DNA of 7,858 nucleotides from Rhizobiaceae bacterium (lineage in GTDB: Bacteria; Pseudomonadota; Alphaproteobacteria; Rhizobiales; Rhizobiaceae), in NCBI GenBank assembly GCA_028865845.1, contig JAGWJK010000165.1, positions 1-7,858 on the forward strand. The letters are read 5' to 3'. Shown here one piece after another: positions 1 to 7,234 of this stretch. Below the pieces are notes generated by a model. It did not search any database. It saw only the letters and a program-made list of their open reading frames with translations, and was not told the DNA's origin. Within the stretch, counting starts at the first letter, position 1; each line of letters begins with the position of its first letter. A program made the position numbers and the translations under genes.

Positions 1-1129
1 GGACAGCGAAGGTGAGCCCGAGCCCGATCAGAATCAATCCGGGCAGGAAAGTGGTTGAATAACTGCCATTTTCCGCGAAAACTGAAAAGGTTGCGAAGCC
101 GGTCGCAATGACGATTGCGCCCGCACTCAGCAGAAAGCGTGTACCGAGCTTTTCGATAAACGGAGAAAAGACGCGTGAGCCGATCCCGAAGGTCAGCGAA
201 AGCGGCATGAACGCGAATCCGGCTTGCGCCGGCGTATAGAAATGCAGCCTGATCATCGAATAGGGCAACAGGAACACTGCTGCTCCAAGACCTCCATAGA
301 GAATGACCGTCAGCGTATTCACGCCGGCAAAGGTGCGGTTCGCGAAAAGCTGCATCGGTATCATCGGGGCAGAGCTTCCCCGCTCAAGTATGATGAACGC
401 GACCGCCAATGGTAGAGCAAGGCTAACCGCAGTCAGGCCTACTACGGAATTGCTTTTTCCCACCTCTACCAATCCATAGGTGAGGATCGCGAGTGTCGCG
501 GTCGCCAAGGCAGCGCCGAGCACATCCAGCCGTCGCCCATGGGTGTCGCCAGCCCGAAGGACGATCAAGGTAGACAGGCTGAGAGCGACCGCTGCAACCG
601 GAATATTGATGAAGAAGACAGCACGCCAGCCGATGGTCGAGACAAGCCAACCCCCAATGGGCGGCCCAAGCGCCATCAGGATTCCCCCGGAGGCCGCCCA
701 CGTTCCGATCGCTTTGGCACGTTCTTCCCCGCGATAATTCTTGCTGATGAGCGCAAGGCTCGTCGGAATTAGAAAGGCAGCTCCAGCTCCTTGCAGAATC
801 CGCGCGCCGATGAGAATCGATGCCGACGGCGCGACCCCACAAATCGCGGACGCGATCGTGAAAACCGAAAGCCCCACGATAAAGGTGCGAAGCGTGCCCC
901 ATCGATCGCCCGCGGCCCCGCCGATGAGCACGAGGCTTGCGAGCGTGAGAAGATAGCCGTTGGTTATCCACTGGATGACGGCAAGCGGCGCCTGAAGCTC
1001 CTGTTGAATGATCGGCAGTGCAATGTTGACGACCGAGCTGTCGATGAAACCGAGCGCGCTGCCGAAAATCGACACCGGGAGTATCCATCTCGAGGCAGGC
1101 GTGTCATCGAGGTTGTTCGATTCATGCAT
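1..1129 (-). CDS. MFS multidrug exporter, DHA2 (EmrB/QacA-like) family, 3' end cut by window edge
   Basis: Hand translation from the ATG at 1129 gives 376 uninterrupted codons running off the left edge, so the C-terminus is missing. Seen: a short polar N-terminus, then TM1 with the DHA2 signature FIDSSVVNIALP (residues 28-39). MFS motif A follows in the TM2-TM3 loop (GGAAGDRWG, 70-78), then TM4 GARILQGAGAAF (108-119). TM5 carries motif C, GGILMALGPPIGGW (148-161). More hydrophobic segments follow around 203-222, 232-248, 270-292, 303-318 and 332-350. Known: DHA2 proteins have about 14 TM helices and 450-550 residues and exchange protons for drugs or other amphipathic compounds across the inner membrane. 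The substrate cannot be read here. The start has AAAGG about 11 nt upstream. It lies 38 nt after the cyclase stop, so cotranscription is likely. The open minus-strand frame within 423-1088 is an out-of-frame shadow of this gene. Confidence 0.9.
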   Translation of the reverse strand, partial: MHESNNLDDTPASRWILPVSIFGSALGFIDSSVVNIALPIIQQELQAPLAVIQWITNGYLLTLASLVLIGGAAGDRWGTLRTFIVGLSVFTIASAICGVAPSASILIGARILQGAGAAFLIPTSLALISKNYRGEERAKAIGTWAASGGILMALGPPIGGWLVSTIGWRAVFFINIPVAAVALSLSTLIVLRAGDTHGRRLDVLGAALATATLAILTYGLVEVGKSNSVVGLTAVSLALPLAVAFIILERGSSAPMIPMQLFANRTFAGVNTLTVILYGGLGAAVFLLPYSMIRLHFYTPAQAGFAFMPLSLTFGIGSRVFSPFIEKLGTRFLLSAGAIVIATGFATFSVFAENGSYSTTFLPGLILIGLGLTFAV

Positions 1130-1167
1130 TGCGACGTCTGCCTTTCGATATGCGATCGAGCGGCCGC

Positions 1168-2388
1168 TCACAGGCCATCGTTCATCGAAAAGACCTCGAT
1201 CGGCTCGCCGAGGCCTTTCAAGGGGAAGAGCCCGATCCTCTCCAGCCCGGAGCGACACTTCGCAGCGTCCGCGAAAGCGCCAGACATAAGCACCGGCCGC
1301 CCGACTTCCTTGGTGAGGCCTTCGAGCCGCGAAGTGATGTTAACGGCGGGGCCGACAACCGTAAAGTCAAGCCGCTTGCTCGATCCGATGTTGCCGTACA
1401 TTACATCGCCGAGATGGACGCCTACACCATACTTCAGGATAGGCCTGTTCTTTCCCGCATTTTGCTCGTTCAGCTTTGCCATGTTGGATCTTGCTTCCTG
1501 GATCGAAGCGAGCAGCTTGCAGCAAGCCTCTTCCTGGTCCAGCGGAAAGATAGCCAGCAACCCGTCTCCCAGGAATTTCAGGATCTCGCCACCGTTTTTC
1601 TCGATGGGCTCCGAAATGGCGTCGAAATAGGAGTTCAGCATTTCGATGACGTCGTCGCGAGGCCAAAGATCTGAAATACGAGTGAAGTCGCGCAGATCGC
1701 AGATCATGATCGCGGCACTAACAGTTGCGCCACTGCCGCGCGTCGTCGCTCCCGCCAGGATCTGTTCGCTTGCACGCGGGCCGACATAGGTTTCGAGGAG
1801 TGTCCGTGCCAGCACATTCTTGATGCGAATTTCGGACACCAAGGATAGTGCGGGTACCAGATCTTTAAGGAATGCGATATCTTCTACCCGGAAGCCGTCC
1901 ACCGTGTTCGTCGCAAAGCTGACCATGTGGCTTTGCCCCAGCGTGTGATGGATCGGGAGTGCGATATAGTCGGTCAACCCTTCGTTGGCGAGCTTGGCGA
2001 GGATAGGCCAGGGACGCTCGATCGGTTGTTTGTCGAGACGCTGTCGGACCTCCTCAGCGCCAAGCCGCAGTTCGTTTGCAGGGCTGAGCAGGAATTCGTC
2101 GGTGCTTTCGACGCCGTAATCGAAGGTGTCGATCGCAGCCTCTGCCATTCCGGCGTACCAGTAGATGCGAGCCCCGAGCCATTGCGGATGGTAGGTCCGG
2201 AAGTGCAGCGTGGCGCGGGCAACGGGCACACCCGCAGCAATTAGCCTTTGGCACATCTCCACGAAGATGTTGTCGATGTACCGTTCCGTTTGGGTCTCGT
2301 TGACCAGCCAATCGAGAATCGCGTGGCGGCGCCGTGGCCACAGGCCGTCTCCTTGAGAGAGCTTCATATTTGAAGGCACGACGTTCAT
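1168..2388 (-). CDS. class III (IIIb-type) adenylate cyclase
   Basis: A 406-residue soluble protein predicted to make cAMP from ATP in the cytoplasm. The C-terminal catalytic domain covers about 222-400. Metal-binding aspartates are D231 (in ICDLRDFT) and D275 (in KFLGDG). The adenine-specifying pair is K271 and T343 (in DFTVVG). The transition-state residues are N350 and R354 (in VNITSR). Their spacing matches the family (D231-D275 44, K271-D275 4, T343-N350 7, N350-R354 4). Thr in place of Asp at 343 is the class IIIb pattern, a group in which bicarbonate stimulation is known; that response here is inference. Residues 20-190 form an N-terminal region with no TM helix. It resembles the sensor part of rhizobial cyclases and may be GAF-like. 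A helical linker (about 184-212, with LLETYVGP) joins the halves, as in other homodimeric cyclases. The start is supported by AAGGAG six nt upstream. The gene lies 180 bp after the pump gene, beyond a probable terminator, and 38 nt before the MFS gene. Confidence 0.93.
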   Translation of the reverse strand: MNVVPSNMKLSQGDGLWPRRRHAILDWLVNETQTERYIDNIFVEMCQRLIAAGVPVARATLHFRTYHPQWLGARIYWYAGMAEAAIDTFDYGVESTDEFLLSPANELRLGAEEVRQRLDKQPIERPWPILAKLANEGLTDYIALPIHHTLGQSHMVSFATNTVDGFRVEDIAFLKDLVPALSLVSEIRIKNVLARTLLETYVGPRASEQILAGATTRGSGATVSAAIMICDLRDFTRISDLWPRDDVIEMLNSYFDAISEPIEKNGGEILKFLGDGLLAIFPLDQEEACCKLLASIQEARSNMAKLNEQNAGKNRPILKYGVGVHLGDVMYGNIGSSKRLDFTVVGPAVNITSRLEGLTKEVGRPVLMSGAFADAAKCRSGLERIGLFPLKGLGEPIEVFSMNDGL

Positions 2389-2394
2389 GGAACG

Positions 2395-2400
2395 CTCCTT
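2395..2400 (-). promoter_or_regulatory. ribosome binding site of the cyclase gene
   Basis: AAGGAG on the minus strand, six nt before the ATG at 2388. It favours this start over the in-frame Met at codon 8. I see no convincing -35/-10 pair in the 2401-2530 leader, although the terminator at 2527-2559 suggests the cyclase unit has its own promoter there. Confidence 0.7.
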
Positions 2401-2526
2401 TAATTCTTTCAGTTTTGGTCTGCAAACGATTGCCGCGTCCCGACATCGATCGCGTTCAACGTTTGGAGATCTTAAGTCCGCGGTGGCGAAGCATCGACAG
2501 TTTCGATACTGCTGCCTGGCTGTCGC

Positions 2527-2559
2527 AAAAAGGGTGCGCTGAGCGGTGACCCGCTCAGC
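2527..2559 (-). terminator. probable rho-independent terminator of the RND operon
   Basis: Read on the minus strand, a perfect 9-bp stem (GCTGAGCGG / CCGCTCAGC) closes a 4-nt GTCA loop. One G-T wobble and one further G-C pair extend it. A T5 run follows at 2527-2531, six nt after the core stem. The stem begins about 10 nt after the pump stop codon at 2569, as expected for an operon-ending terminator. The gap between stem and T-run is slightly long, so termination may be partial. Confidence 0.6.
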
Positions 2560-2568
2560 ACGATTTCA

Positions 2569-5500
2569 TCAGGCTTCCGCGTGGACTTTATCCGTCACCA
2601 CTTCGGGTGCCGAAGCCGACTTGTGCCCTCGCTTCTGAATGAAGGTATAGAATGCGGGTGTGAAGATAAGGCCGAAAAGCGTGACGCCGAGCATGCCCGA
2701 GAACACCGCGGTGCCAAGCGATTGGCGCATTTCGGCACCAGCACCTGTGGCGACGGCGAGCGGGAACACGCCGAGAATGAACGCGAAGGACGTCATCAGG
2801 ATCGGGCGCAGGCGAACTTTCGCTGCTTCCACCGCAGCATCCTCTGGGGTGCTGTGGTCTTGTTCCTGATGTTGCTTGGCAAACTCGACGATCAGGATCG
2901 CGTTCTTGGCTGCCAGGCCGACCAGGACCACGAAACCGATCTGAGCGAGAATGTCGATCGGCATTCCCCGGATGCTGAGACCAGTTGCCGAGGCCAGCAG
3001 GCACATCGGTACAATCAGGACGATCGCCAGTGGCAGCTTCCAGCTTTCGTACTGGGCGGCCAGGACCAGGAAGACGAACAGGGCGGAGGCGGCGAAGATC
3101 ACAACCGTCGGAATTCCCTGCTGTTCCTGCTGGTGGGACAATTCCGTCCATTCGATGCCAAAGCCGGGAGGCAGAACCTGCTGTGCAAGTTCGTTCATCC
3201 TGTCGATTGCCGTGCCCGAAGCTACTCCTGGGGCCGCGGTACCGAGAACGTCGGCGGCCGGGTAGAGGTTATAGCGGGGTTGACGGTAAGGCGTCGTGTC
3301 GTCTCTGAAGCTCGCGACTGCGCCGATCGGAACCATTTCGCCGCTGGTGTTGCGAACTTTCAGGCGGCTGATGTCATCCGCGGATTTGCGGAAGCGCTGG
3401 TCGGCCTGGGCGAGAACCTGGTAGGTCCGGCCGAGATAGTTGAAGTCGTTCACGTATTGCGAACCCATATAGAGCTGCAACGTCGAGAACACGTCGGTTG
3501 GGGTCAGGCCTACTTTCTCTGCTTTCTCGCGGTCGATATCGGCGAAAAGTGACGGAGCACCCGAGTTATAGAGCGTGAATACGCCTGCGAACGTCGGATC
3601 CTTGTTGGCCGCCGCAACCAGGGTATTCGTCGCGTCTGCAAGTTCCTGGGGCGTATGGTCGCCGCGGTCTTCGACCATCAGCTTGAATCCGCCAGCGGAA
3701 CCGAGACCTTGGACAGCAGGTGGATTGACGACGATGACGACAGCATCCTTGACGCCGGCCAGAGCCGCGCGAACCCTGGGAAGCATGGTCGCGGCGGTGA
3801 TCCCCGGGACATGCTTGTTATAGAGCGACGGCAGGGAGTAGAACACCGTGCCCACATTCGGGGCAATGGTCGACGTTGTCACGTCCAGGCCTGCGACGGG
3901 AGAGTTGTGCTCGACGCCAGGGACCTTCAGAACGATGTCGTTGACCTCGCGGACGACAGCATCGGTGCGCTCCAGACTGGAGCCAGGGGGCAGGATGACA
4001 ACGACAGCCTGGTAGCCGATGTCCTGCTCGGGGATGAAGCCCGTGGGCAGACGCGACATTTGAAAGGCGGTAAGGGCGATCAGGGCGACATATACGACGC
4101 CGACAATTGCAGTTGCCCTCACCAATCTCCCGGTAATCCGGCCGTAGCTGTGAGAAAGCCATTCAAAACCACGATTGAAGCCACCGAACAGCTTGCCGAC
4201 GAGCTTTGCGATGCCGCGCTTTTGCACGTGATGGTGCGGCTTCAACAGGACAGCGCAGAGTGCTGGGCTAAGCGTGAGGGAGACGATGACCGAGATGATC
4301 GTCGATGCAGAGATCGTCGCGGCGAACTGTGTGAAGAACAGGCCCGAAATGCCGCTGATGAAGGCGGAAGGCACGAAGACCGCACAGAGCGTAACGGCGA
4401 TAGCGATCAGCGCCGAGGAGACTTCATCCATCGTCTTGTGTGCGGCATCCTTGGGGTTCATTCCCATGGCCATGTTGCGTTCGACGTTCTCGACCACGAC
4501 GATTGCGTCATCCACAACGATGCCCACCGCAAGGATCAGACCGAAGAGGGACAGGTTGTTGATCGAGATGCCGAAGAGCGAAAGGATGACGAAGGTGCCG
4601 AGCAGCGAGATCGGAATGGCAACGACCGGGATGATCGTTGCGCGCCAGGTCTGCAGGAACACGAAGACGACACCGACGACGAGAATAATCGCGATAAAGA
4701 TCGTCTCGACAACTTCATGGATCGACTGGCTGACGAACGTCGTCGGATCGTAGATCTTGATGTAGTCCATGTCCGACGCGAACGTCTTCTTGAGTTCCGC
4801 CATCTTGTCCCAGATTTCGTTTTCGACCTGGACGACGTTGGCGCCGGGTGTTGCGATTGCAAACCACGGGGCTGACGGATATCGATCGGCATAGGCCACG
4901 GAACCGTAGTCGACAGATCCGAGCTCGACGCGGCCAATATCACGGATGTGGGTGACGCGACCTTGGCCATCGTTCTTGACGATGATGTTGCCGAACTGTT
5001 CCGGCGTCGTCAGGCGGCCGAGTGCTTCCACGTTGATCTGGTAGGCCGCATCCGTCTGGATCGGAGGGGCGTTGAGCACGCCGGCTGATACCTGGGCGTT
5101 CTGAGCGCGAAGTGCCTGCAGAATTTCGTTGGCGCTGATGCTGTTGGCTGCCGCCTTGTCCGGGTCGATCCAGATGCGCATCGCATACTGGCGTTCACCA
5201 AAGATCTGGAAGTCGGCGACGCCAGGCAGGCGCGCGATCTGGTCGCGGACCTTGAGCATGTAGTTCGACATGTATTCGACGCTGCGCGTACCGTTCGGCG
5301 AGTAGAAGTGGACGCCGAGCAGCAAGGCCTGAATCGTCTTCTTCACCTGCACGCCCTGTGCTTGGACTTCCTGCGGAAGCCGCGAAAGGGTGTCCTGGAC
5401 ACGGCTCTGCGTCAGCAACAGGTCAGTGTTCGGGTCAGAGCCGATCTTGAAGATCACTGTGATCGTCAGCTGGCCGTTACCGGTGGACTGGCTGCTGATG

Positions 5501-5736
5501 TAATCCATCCCCTCGACACCGTTGATCGCCTGTTCAAGCGGTGTCGCAACGGTTCTGGCGACGACTTCGGCCGAAGCGCCGGGATAGCCGGCAACGACTT
5601 GTATGGTTGGTGGGACGATATCCGGGTACTGGGCAACCGGGAGGAAAAATGAAGCCGCTGCGCCGAATATCACGATGAAGATGTTGATCACCGCGGCAAA
5701 CCGCGGATGGTCAATGAAGAAGTGAGAAAGTCTCAT
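2569..5736 (-). CDS. RND multidrug efflux transporter, HAE1 (AcrB/MexF-like) family
   Basis: Inner-membrane drug/proton antiporter of 1055 residues, a full family length (AcrB is 1049). Seen: TM1 at about 11-33, a large periplasmic porter loop to about 338, TM2-TM6 at about 340-498, TM7 near 541-560, a second periplasmic loop to about 870, and TM8-TM12 at about 875-1033. The proton-relay set is complete: D409 and D410 in TM4 (GIVVDDAIVVVENVER), K944 in TM10 (GLAAKNAI), and R975 and T982 in and after RLRPILMTS, matching AcrB D407/D408/K940/R971/T978. F179 and F632 align with pocket phenylalanines F178 and F628 of AcrB. The segment matching AcrB's Phe-rich switch loop reads GLDVTTSTIAPNVG (616-629) and lacks those aromatics, so substrate range probably differs from AcrB. 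The gene starts 36 nt after the adaptor stop, with GAGG 12 nt before the ATG, so it forms one operon with the adaptor. No outer-membrane factor gene follows. Drug specificity and symbol cannot be assigned. Confidence 0.97.
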   Translation of the reverse strand: MRLSHFFIDHPRFAAVINIFIVIFGAAASFFLPVAQYPDIVPPTIQVVAGYPGASAEVVARTVATPLEQAINGVEGMDYISSQSTGNGQLTITVIFKIGSDPNTDLLLTQSRVQDTLSRLPQEVQAQGVQVKKTIQALLLGVHFYSPNGTRSVEYMSNYMLKVRDQIARLPGVADFQIFGERQYAMRIWIDPDKAAANSISANEILQALRAQNAQVSAGVLNAPPIQTDAAYQINVEALGRLTTPEQFGNIIVKNDGQGRVTHIRDIGRVELGSVDYGSVAYADRYPSAPWFAIATPGANVVQVENEIWDKMAELKKTFASDMDYIKIYDPTTFVSQSIHEVVETIFIAIILVVGVVFVFLQTWRATIIPVVAIPISLLGTFVILSLFGISINNLSLFGLILAVGIVVDDAIVVVENVERNMAMGMNPKDAAHKTMDEVSSALIAIAVTLCAVFVPSAFISGISGLFFTQFAATISASTIISVIVSLTLSPALCAVLLKPHHHVQKRGIAKLVGKLFGGFNRGFEWLSHSYGRITGRLVRATAIVGVVYVALIALTAFQMSRLPTGFIPEQDIGYQAVVVILPPGSSLERTDAVVREVNDIVLKVPGVEHNSPVAGLDVTTSTIAPNVGTVFYSLPSLYNKHVPGITAATMLPRVRAALAGVKDAVVIVVNPPAVQGLGSAGGFKLMVEDRGDHTPQELADATNTLVAAANKDPTFAGVFTLYNSGAPSLFADIDREKAEKVGLTPTDVFSTLQLYMGSQYVNDFNYLGRTYQVLAQADQRFRKSADDISRLKVRNTSGEMVPIGAVASFRDDTTPYRQPRYNLYPAADVLGTAAPGVASGTAIDRMNELAQQVLPPGFGIEWTELSHQQEQQGIPTVVIFAASALFVFLVLAAQYESWKLPLAIVLIVPMCLLASATGLSIRGMPIDILAQIGFVVLVGLAAKNAILIVEFAKQHQEQDHSTPEDAAVEAAKVRLRPILMTSFAFILGVFPLAVATGAGAEMRQSLGTAVFSGMLGVTLFGLIFTPAFYTFIQKRGHKSASAPEVVTDKVHAEA

Positions 5737-5772
5737 AGCTGGACTAAGCCTCGGTTCTAATTTCTGGCTGCC

Positions 5773-6999
5773 TTAGTCGGTAACCGGCGGAAGCTGTTTG
5801 TCATGGGGAGCGACGGTCGATCCGGCATGCGCCGCCGGCAGGCCATCGACGATGACGCGATCCGATGCGTCGAGCCCGGAGCGGATGACGCGAAGACCCT
5901 CGCGTATGTCGCCGACTTCGACTTGTTTTGGCGTGACCACGTTGTCTTTGTTGACGGTCAGGACGATGTGTTCCGACTGATCGGGGATGATAACCGCATC
6001 CGGAAGAAGTAGGGCGGGACTAGCAGGCGCCACCGCCACCCTGATGCGAGCAAAGCCGCCGGGGGTGAGGAGGCCCTCGCTATTCGCCACGGTCGCACGG
6101 GCGTGGATCGTGCCGCTCGAGCGATCCAACACGTTGTCCACAAAATCGAGCGTGCCTATGTGGTTGAAGTCCTTCTCGTCCGCGAGCGCGATCTTGACCT
6201 TGCCTGCGAGTGGGCCTGTCTGCTTCTGACGCTCACGCTGGAAAGCGAGATAATCCGCTTCGCTCATATCGAAGTTCAGATAGAGCGAATCCGTCGAAAC
6301 GATCGTGGCCAATAGAGTGGTGGGACTGGTGGCTGCGCGGCTGCCGGCAATCAAATTGCCTTCCGAAACGAGATGGGCGCCAATCCGGCCCGTGAAGGGA
6401 GCGATAATACGCGTCCGGTCTAGATCGAACTGGGCGTCGCGGACATCAGCGGCAGCCGCATCCACGGCAGCCTGTGCGGCGCGCTGCTCGGCTGCCTTCT
6501 GGTCGGCATTCTGCGTCGTGCCGCCGCCGTTCTTTTCCAGCGAAGTGGCGCGGTTCGTCTCGATGTTGGCCAGATCGAGGCGGGTCTGCGCGCTCGCGAG
6601 AGCGGCGCTGGTTTCGCTGAACCGAATTTCGTATGGCGTCGGATCGATTTGGAAGAGCAGGTCTCCCTTCTGGACGATGTCGCCATCCTTAAAAGCGATC
6701 TTCGTCAGAGTACCGCCAACCTGCGCACGCAACTCGACTTGCTGCACGGCCGAGAACTGACCGAGCAATGTAAGGCGCTTGTTCACGTCATATTGAACCG
6801 GAGTGCTTACCGAGACAGCAGGCGGCTGCGGTGCGGGAGCTGCTTCAGTTGCGTGCGTAAGAAAGCGCGGACCCATGACCACGCCGCCGACAACGGCGGC
6901 TATTGCAATTAGCGATACGCCCAGCACCTTGATCCGGCGACCAGCGGGGGACTTCTGCGCAGGGCGCTCGGCTCTCGAATTGGTATCTTCGTCCGTCAT
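5773..6999 (-). CDS. RND efflux periplasmic adaptor (membrane fusion protein, AcrA/MexE-like)
   Basis: A 408-residue adaptor linking the RND pump to an outer-membrane channel. Domains in order: a basic cytoplasmic N-terminus (1-23); one membrane anchor (about 24-47); the first half of the lipoyl-like domain (about 85-120, with AQVGGTLTKIAFKDGDIVQKG); an Ala-rich alpha-helical hairpin (about 125-195); the second lipoyl half with the family motif IIAPFTGRIG (198-207); a beta-barrel domain (about 225-320); and a membrane-proximal domain (about 325-395). No lipobox cysteine follows the anchor, so unlike AcrA it is probably held by an uncleaved N-terminal helix rather than a lipid; this is inference. 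The start at 6999 is fixed by a perfect AGGAGG five nt upstream. It is the first gene of the operon and lies downstream of a promoter flanked by two palindromes, so repression by the neighbouring TetR-type regulator is likely. Confidence 0.96.
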   Translation of the reverse strand: MTDEDTNSRAERPAQKSPAGRRIKVLGVSLIAIAAVVGGVVMGPRFLTHATEAAPAPQPPAVSVSTPVQYDVNKRLTLLGQFSAVQQVELRAQVGGTLTKIAFKDGDIVQKGDLLFQIDPTPYEIRFSETSAALASAQTRLDLANIETNRATSLEKNGGGTTQNADQKAAEQRAAQAAVDAAAADVRDAQFDLDRTRIIAPFTGRIGAHLVSEGNLIAGSRAATSPTTLLATIVSTDSLYLNFDMSEADYLAFQRERQKQTGPLAGKVKIALADEKDFNHIGTLDFVDNVLDRSSGTIHARATVANSEGLLTPGGFARIRVAVAPASPALLLPDAVIIPDQSEHIVLTVNKDNVVTPKQVEVGDIREGLRVIRSGLDASDRVIVDGLPAAHAGSTVAPHDKQLPPVTD

Positions 7000-7004
7000 T
7001 TTAA

Positions 7005-7010
7005 CCTCCT
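7005..7010 (-). promoter_or_regulatory. ribosome binding site of the adaptor gene
   Basis: Perfect AGGAGG on the minus strand, five nt before the ATG at 6999. It is much stronger than the sites of the pump (GAGG, 12-nt spacing) and the MFS gene, so the adaptor may be the most efficiently translated of the set. Confidence 0.85.
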
Positions 7011-7035
7011 ACAGGGTCGATCAGTCGGCCTTTGA

Positions 7036-7051
7036 CTATCTATCGATAGAT
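7036..7051. promoter_or_regulatory. putative repressor operator 1 (promoter-proximal)
   Basis: Holds the 14-nt element CTATCTATCGATAG (7036-7049), repeated exactly at 7094-7107. It also holds a perfect 14-bp palindrome, ATCTATCGATAGAT (7038-7051, centre 7044/7045). It lies just downstream of the predicted transcription start of the adaptor operon (about 7055), where a bound repressor would block initiation or early elongation. Palindromes of this size suit a TetR-family dimer, and the C-terminus of such a protein is encoded at 7596-7858. The match of this regulator to this site is inference. Confidence 0.6.
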
Positions 7052-7061
7052 TGATGAGAAA

Positions 7062-7090
7062 GTGATAGCCAAGCATTTGGTGTGTGTCAA
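7062..7090 (-). promoter_or_regulatory. sigma70-type promoter of the adaptor-RND operon
   Basis: On the minus strand, a perfect -35 box TTGACA (7085-7090) is followed by a 17-nt spacer and TATCAC (7062-7067, four of six matches to TATAAT). This predicts a start near 7055 and a leader of about 55 nt that contains operator 1. The strong -35, optimal spacing and flanking palindromes together support the call. Confidence 0.6.
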
Positions 7091-7093
7091 TGC

Positions 7094-7107
7094 CTATCTA
7101 TCGATAG
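7094..7107. promoter_or_regulatory. putative repressor operator 2 (upstream of -35)
   Basis: Second exact copy of CTATCTATCGATAG in the same orientation, with a perfect 10-bp palindromic core CTATCGATAG (7098-7107, centre 7102/7103). It starts three bp upstream of the -35 box and overlaps the Shine-Dalgarno-like AGGGTGA (7106-7112) of the small plus-strand ORF at 7118. It could therefore act on both directions. The centre-to-centre distance to operator 1 is 58 bp. Confidence 0.55.
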
Positions 7108-7141
7108 GGTGACAAATATGCCGGATTTGCGCGCCCGCCCC

Positions 7142-7161
7142 AAAAAAGGCCTCCTGAAGGC
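7142..7161 (-). terminator. weak terminator-like hairpin upstream of the efflux promoter
   Basis: On the minus strand, GCCT-TCAGG-AGGC forms a short 4-bp stem with a 5-nt loop, followed by C and a T6 run (7142-7147). It could stop read-through from the tetR-type gene before the efflux promoter. The stem is short, so this is tentative. It also overlaps the small plus-strand ORF. Confidence 0.25.
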
Positions 7162-7212
7162 GCCCAAGAGCGTTCAGGTTCAGACGGCCCGCAATCGGGC
7201 ACGGCAAGCAGC

Positions 7213-7231
7213 CACCGACACGCTGTCGGTG
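7213..7231. repeat. perfect 8-bp inverted repeat, 3-nt loop
   Basis: CACCGACA / TGTCGGTG around CGC. It ends directly before the TGA of the 7118 ORF. No T-run follows on either strand, so it is not a standard intrinsic terminator. The sequence just after it (TGAACTTGCCCCC) looks a little like an insertion-sequence end, but I found no matching partner. Confidence 0.5.
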
Positions 7232-7234
7232 TGA

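Larger units (their letters stand above)
7118..7234 (+). pseudogene. 38-codon divergent ORF, possible 5' remnant of a lost regulator gene
   Basis: ATG at 7118 with AGGGTGA five nt upstream, divergent from the adaptor gene and sharing its operator region. The product is 38 residues, begins MPDLRARPKKGLLKAPK and is basic. Its tail (TARNRARQAATDTLSV) loosely resembles the opening of a TetR-type DNA-binding domain, where an Arg-rich stretch leads into the first helix; this resemblance is weak. The reading frame ends at TGA (7232) inside an inverted repeat. The placement is where a divergent tetR-type gene would be expected for an efflux operon, which suggests a truncated regulator. It could equally be a chance ORF or a short leader peptide. 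I see no good plus-strand promoter. Confidence 0.3.

Noticed and set aside
423..1088. Minus-strand open frame of 221 codons
   Set aside because: It is the shifted frame of the MFS gene. The true frame shows clear MFS motifs and hydrophobic helices, whereas this one is Arg/His/Cys-rich without structure.
1158..1169. 12-bp palindrome GAGCGGCCGCTC at the cyclase stop codon
   Set aside because: It has no loop and no T-run, and lies inside a short gap between probably cotranscribed genes, so it is not credible as a terminator.
791..1674. Plus-strand open frames of 279 and 181 codons (791-1630, 1129-1674)
   Set aside because: Antisense to the MFS and cyclase genes, with no recognisable domains and no ribosome binding site of note.
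3655..4875. Plus-strand open frame of 406 codons opposite the RND gene (also 2581-3552)
   Set aside because: Highly charged, low-complexity Asp/Arg-rich translation with no family features, fully antisense to a well-supported pump gene. It is a codon-bias artefact.
7032..7060. TTGACT (7032-7037) as a plus-strand -35 box for the divergent ORF
   Set aside because: No acceptable -10 box lies 16-18 nt downstream.
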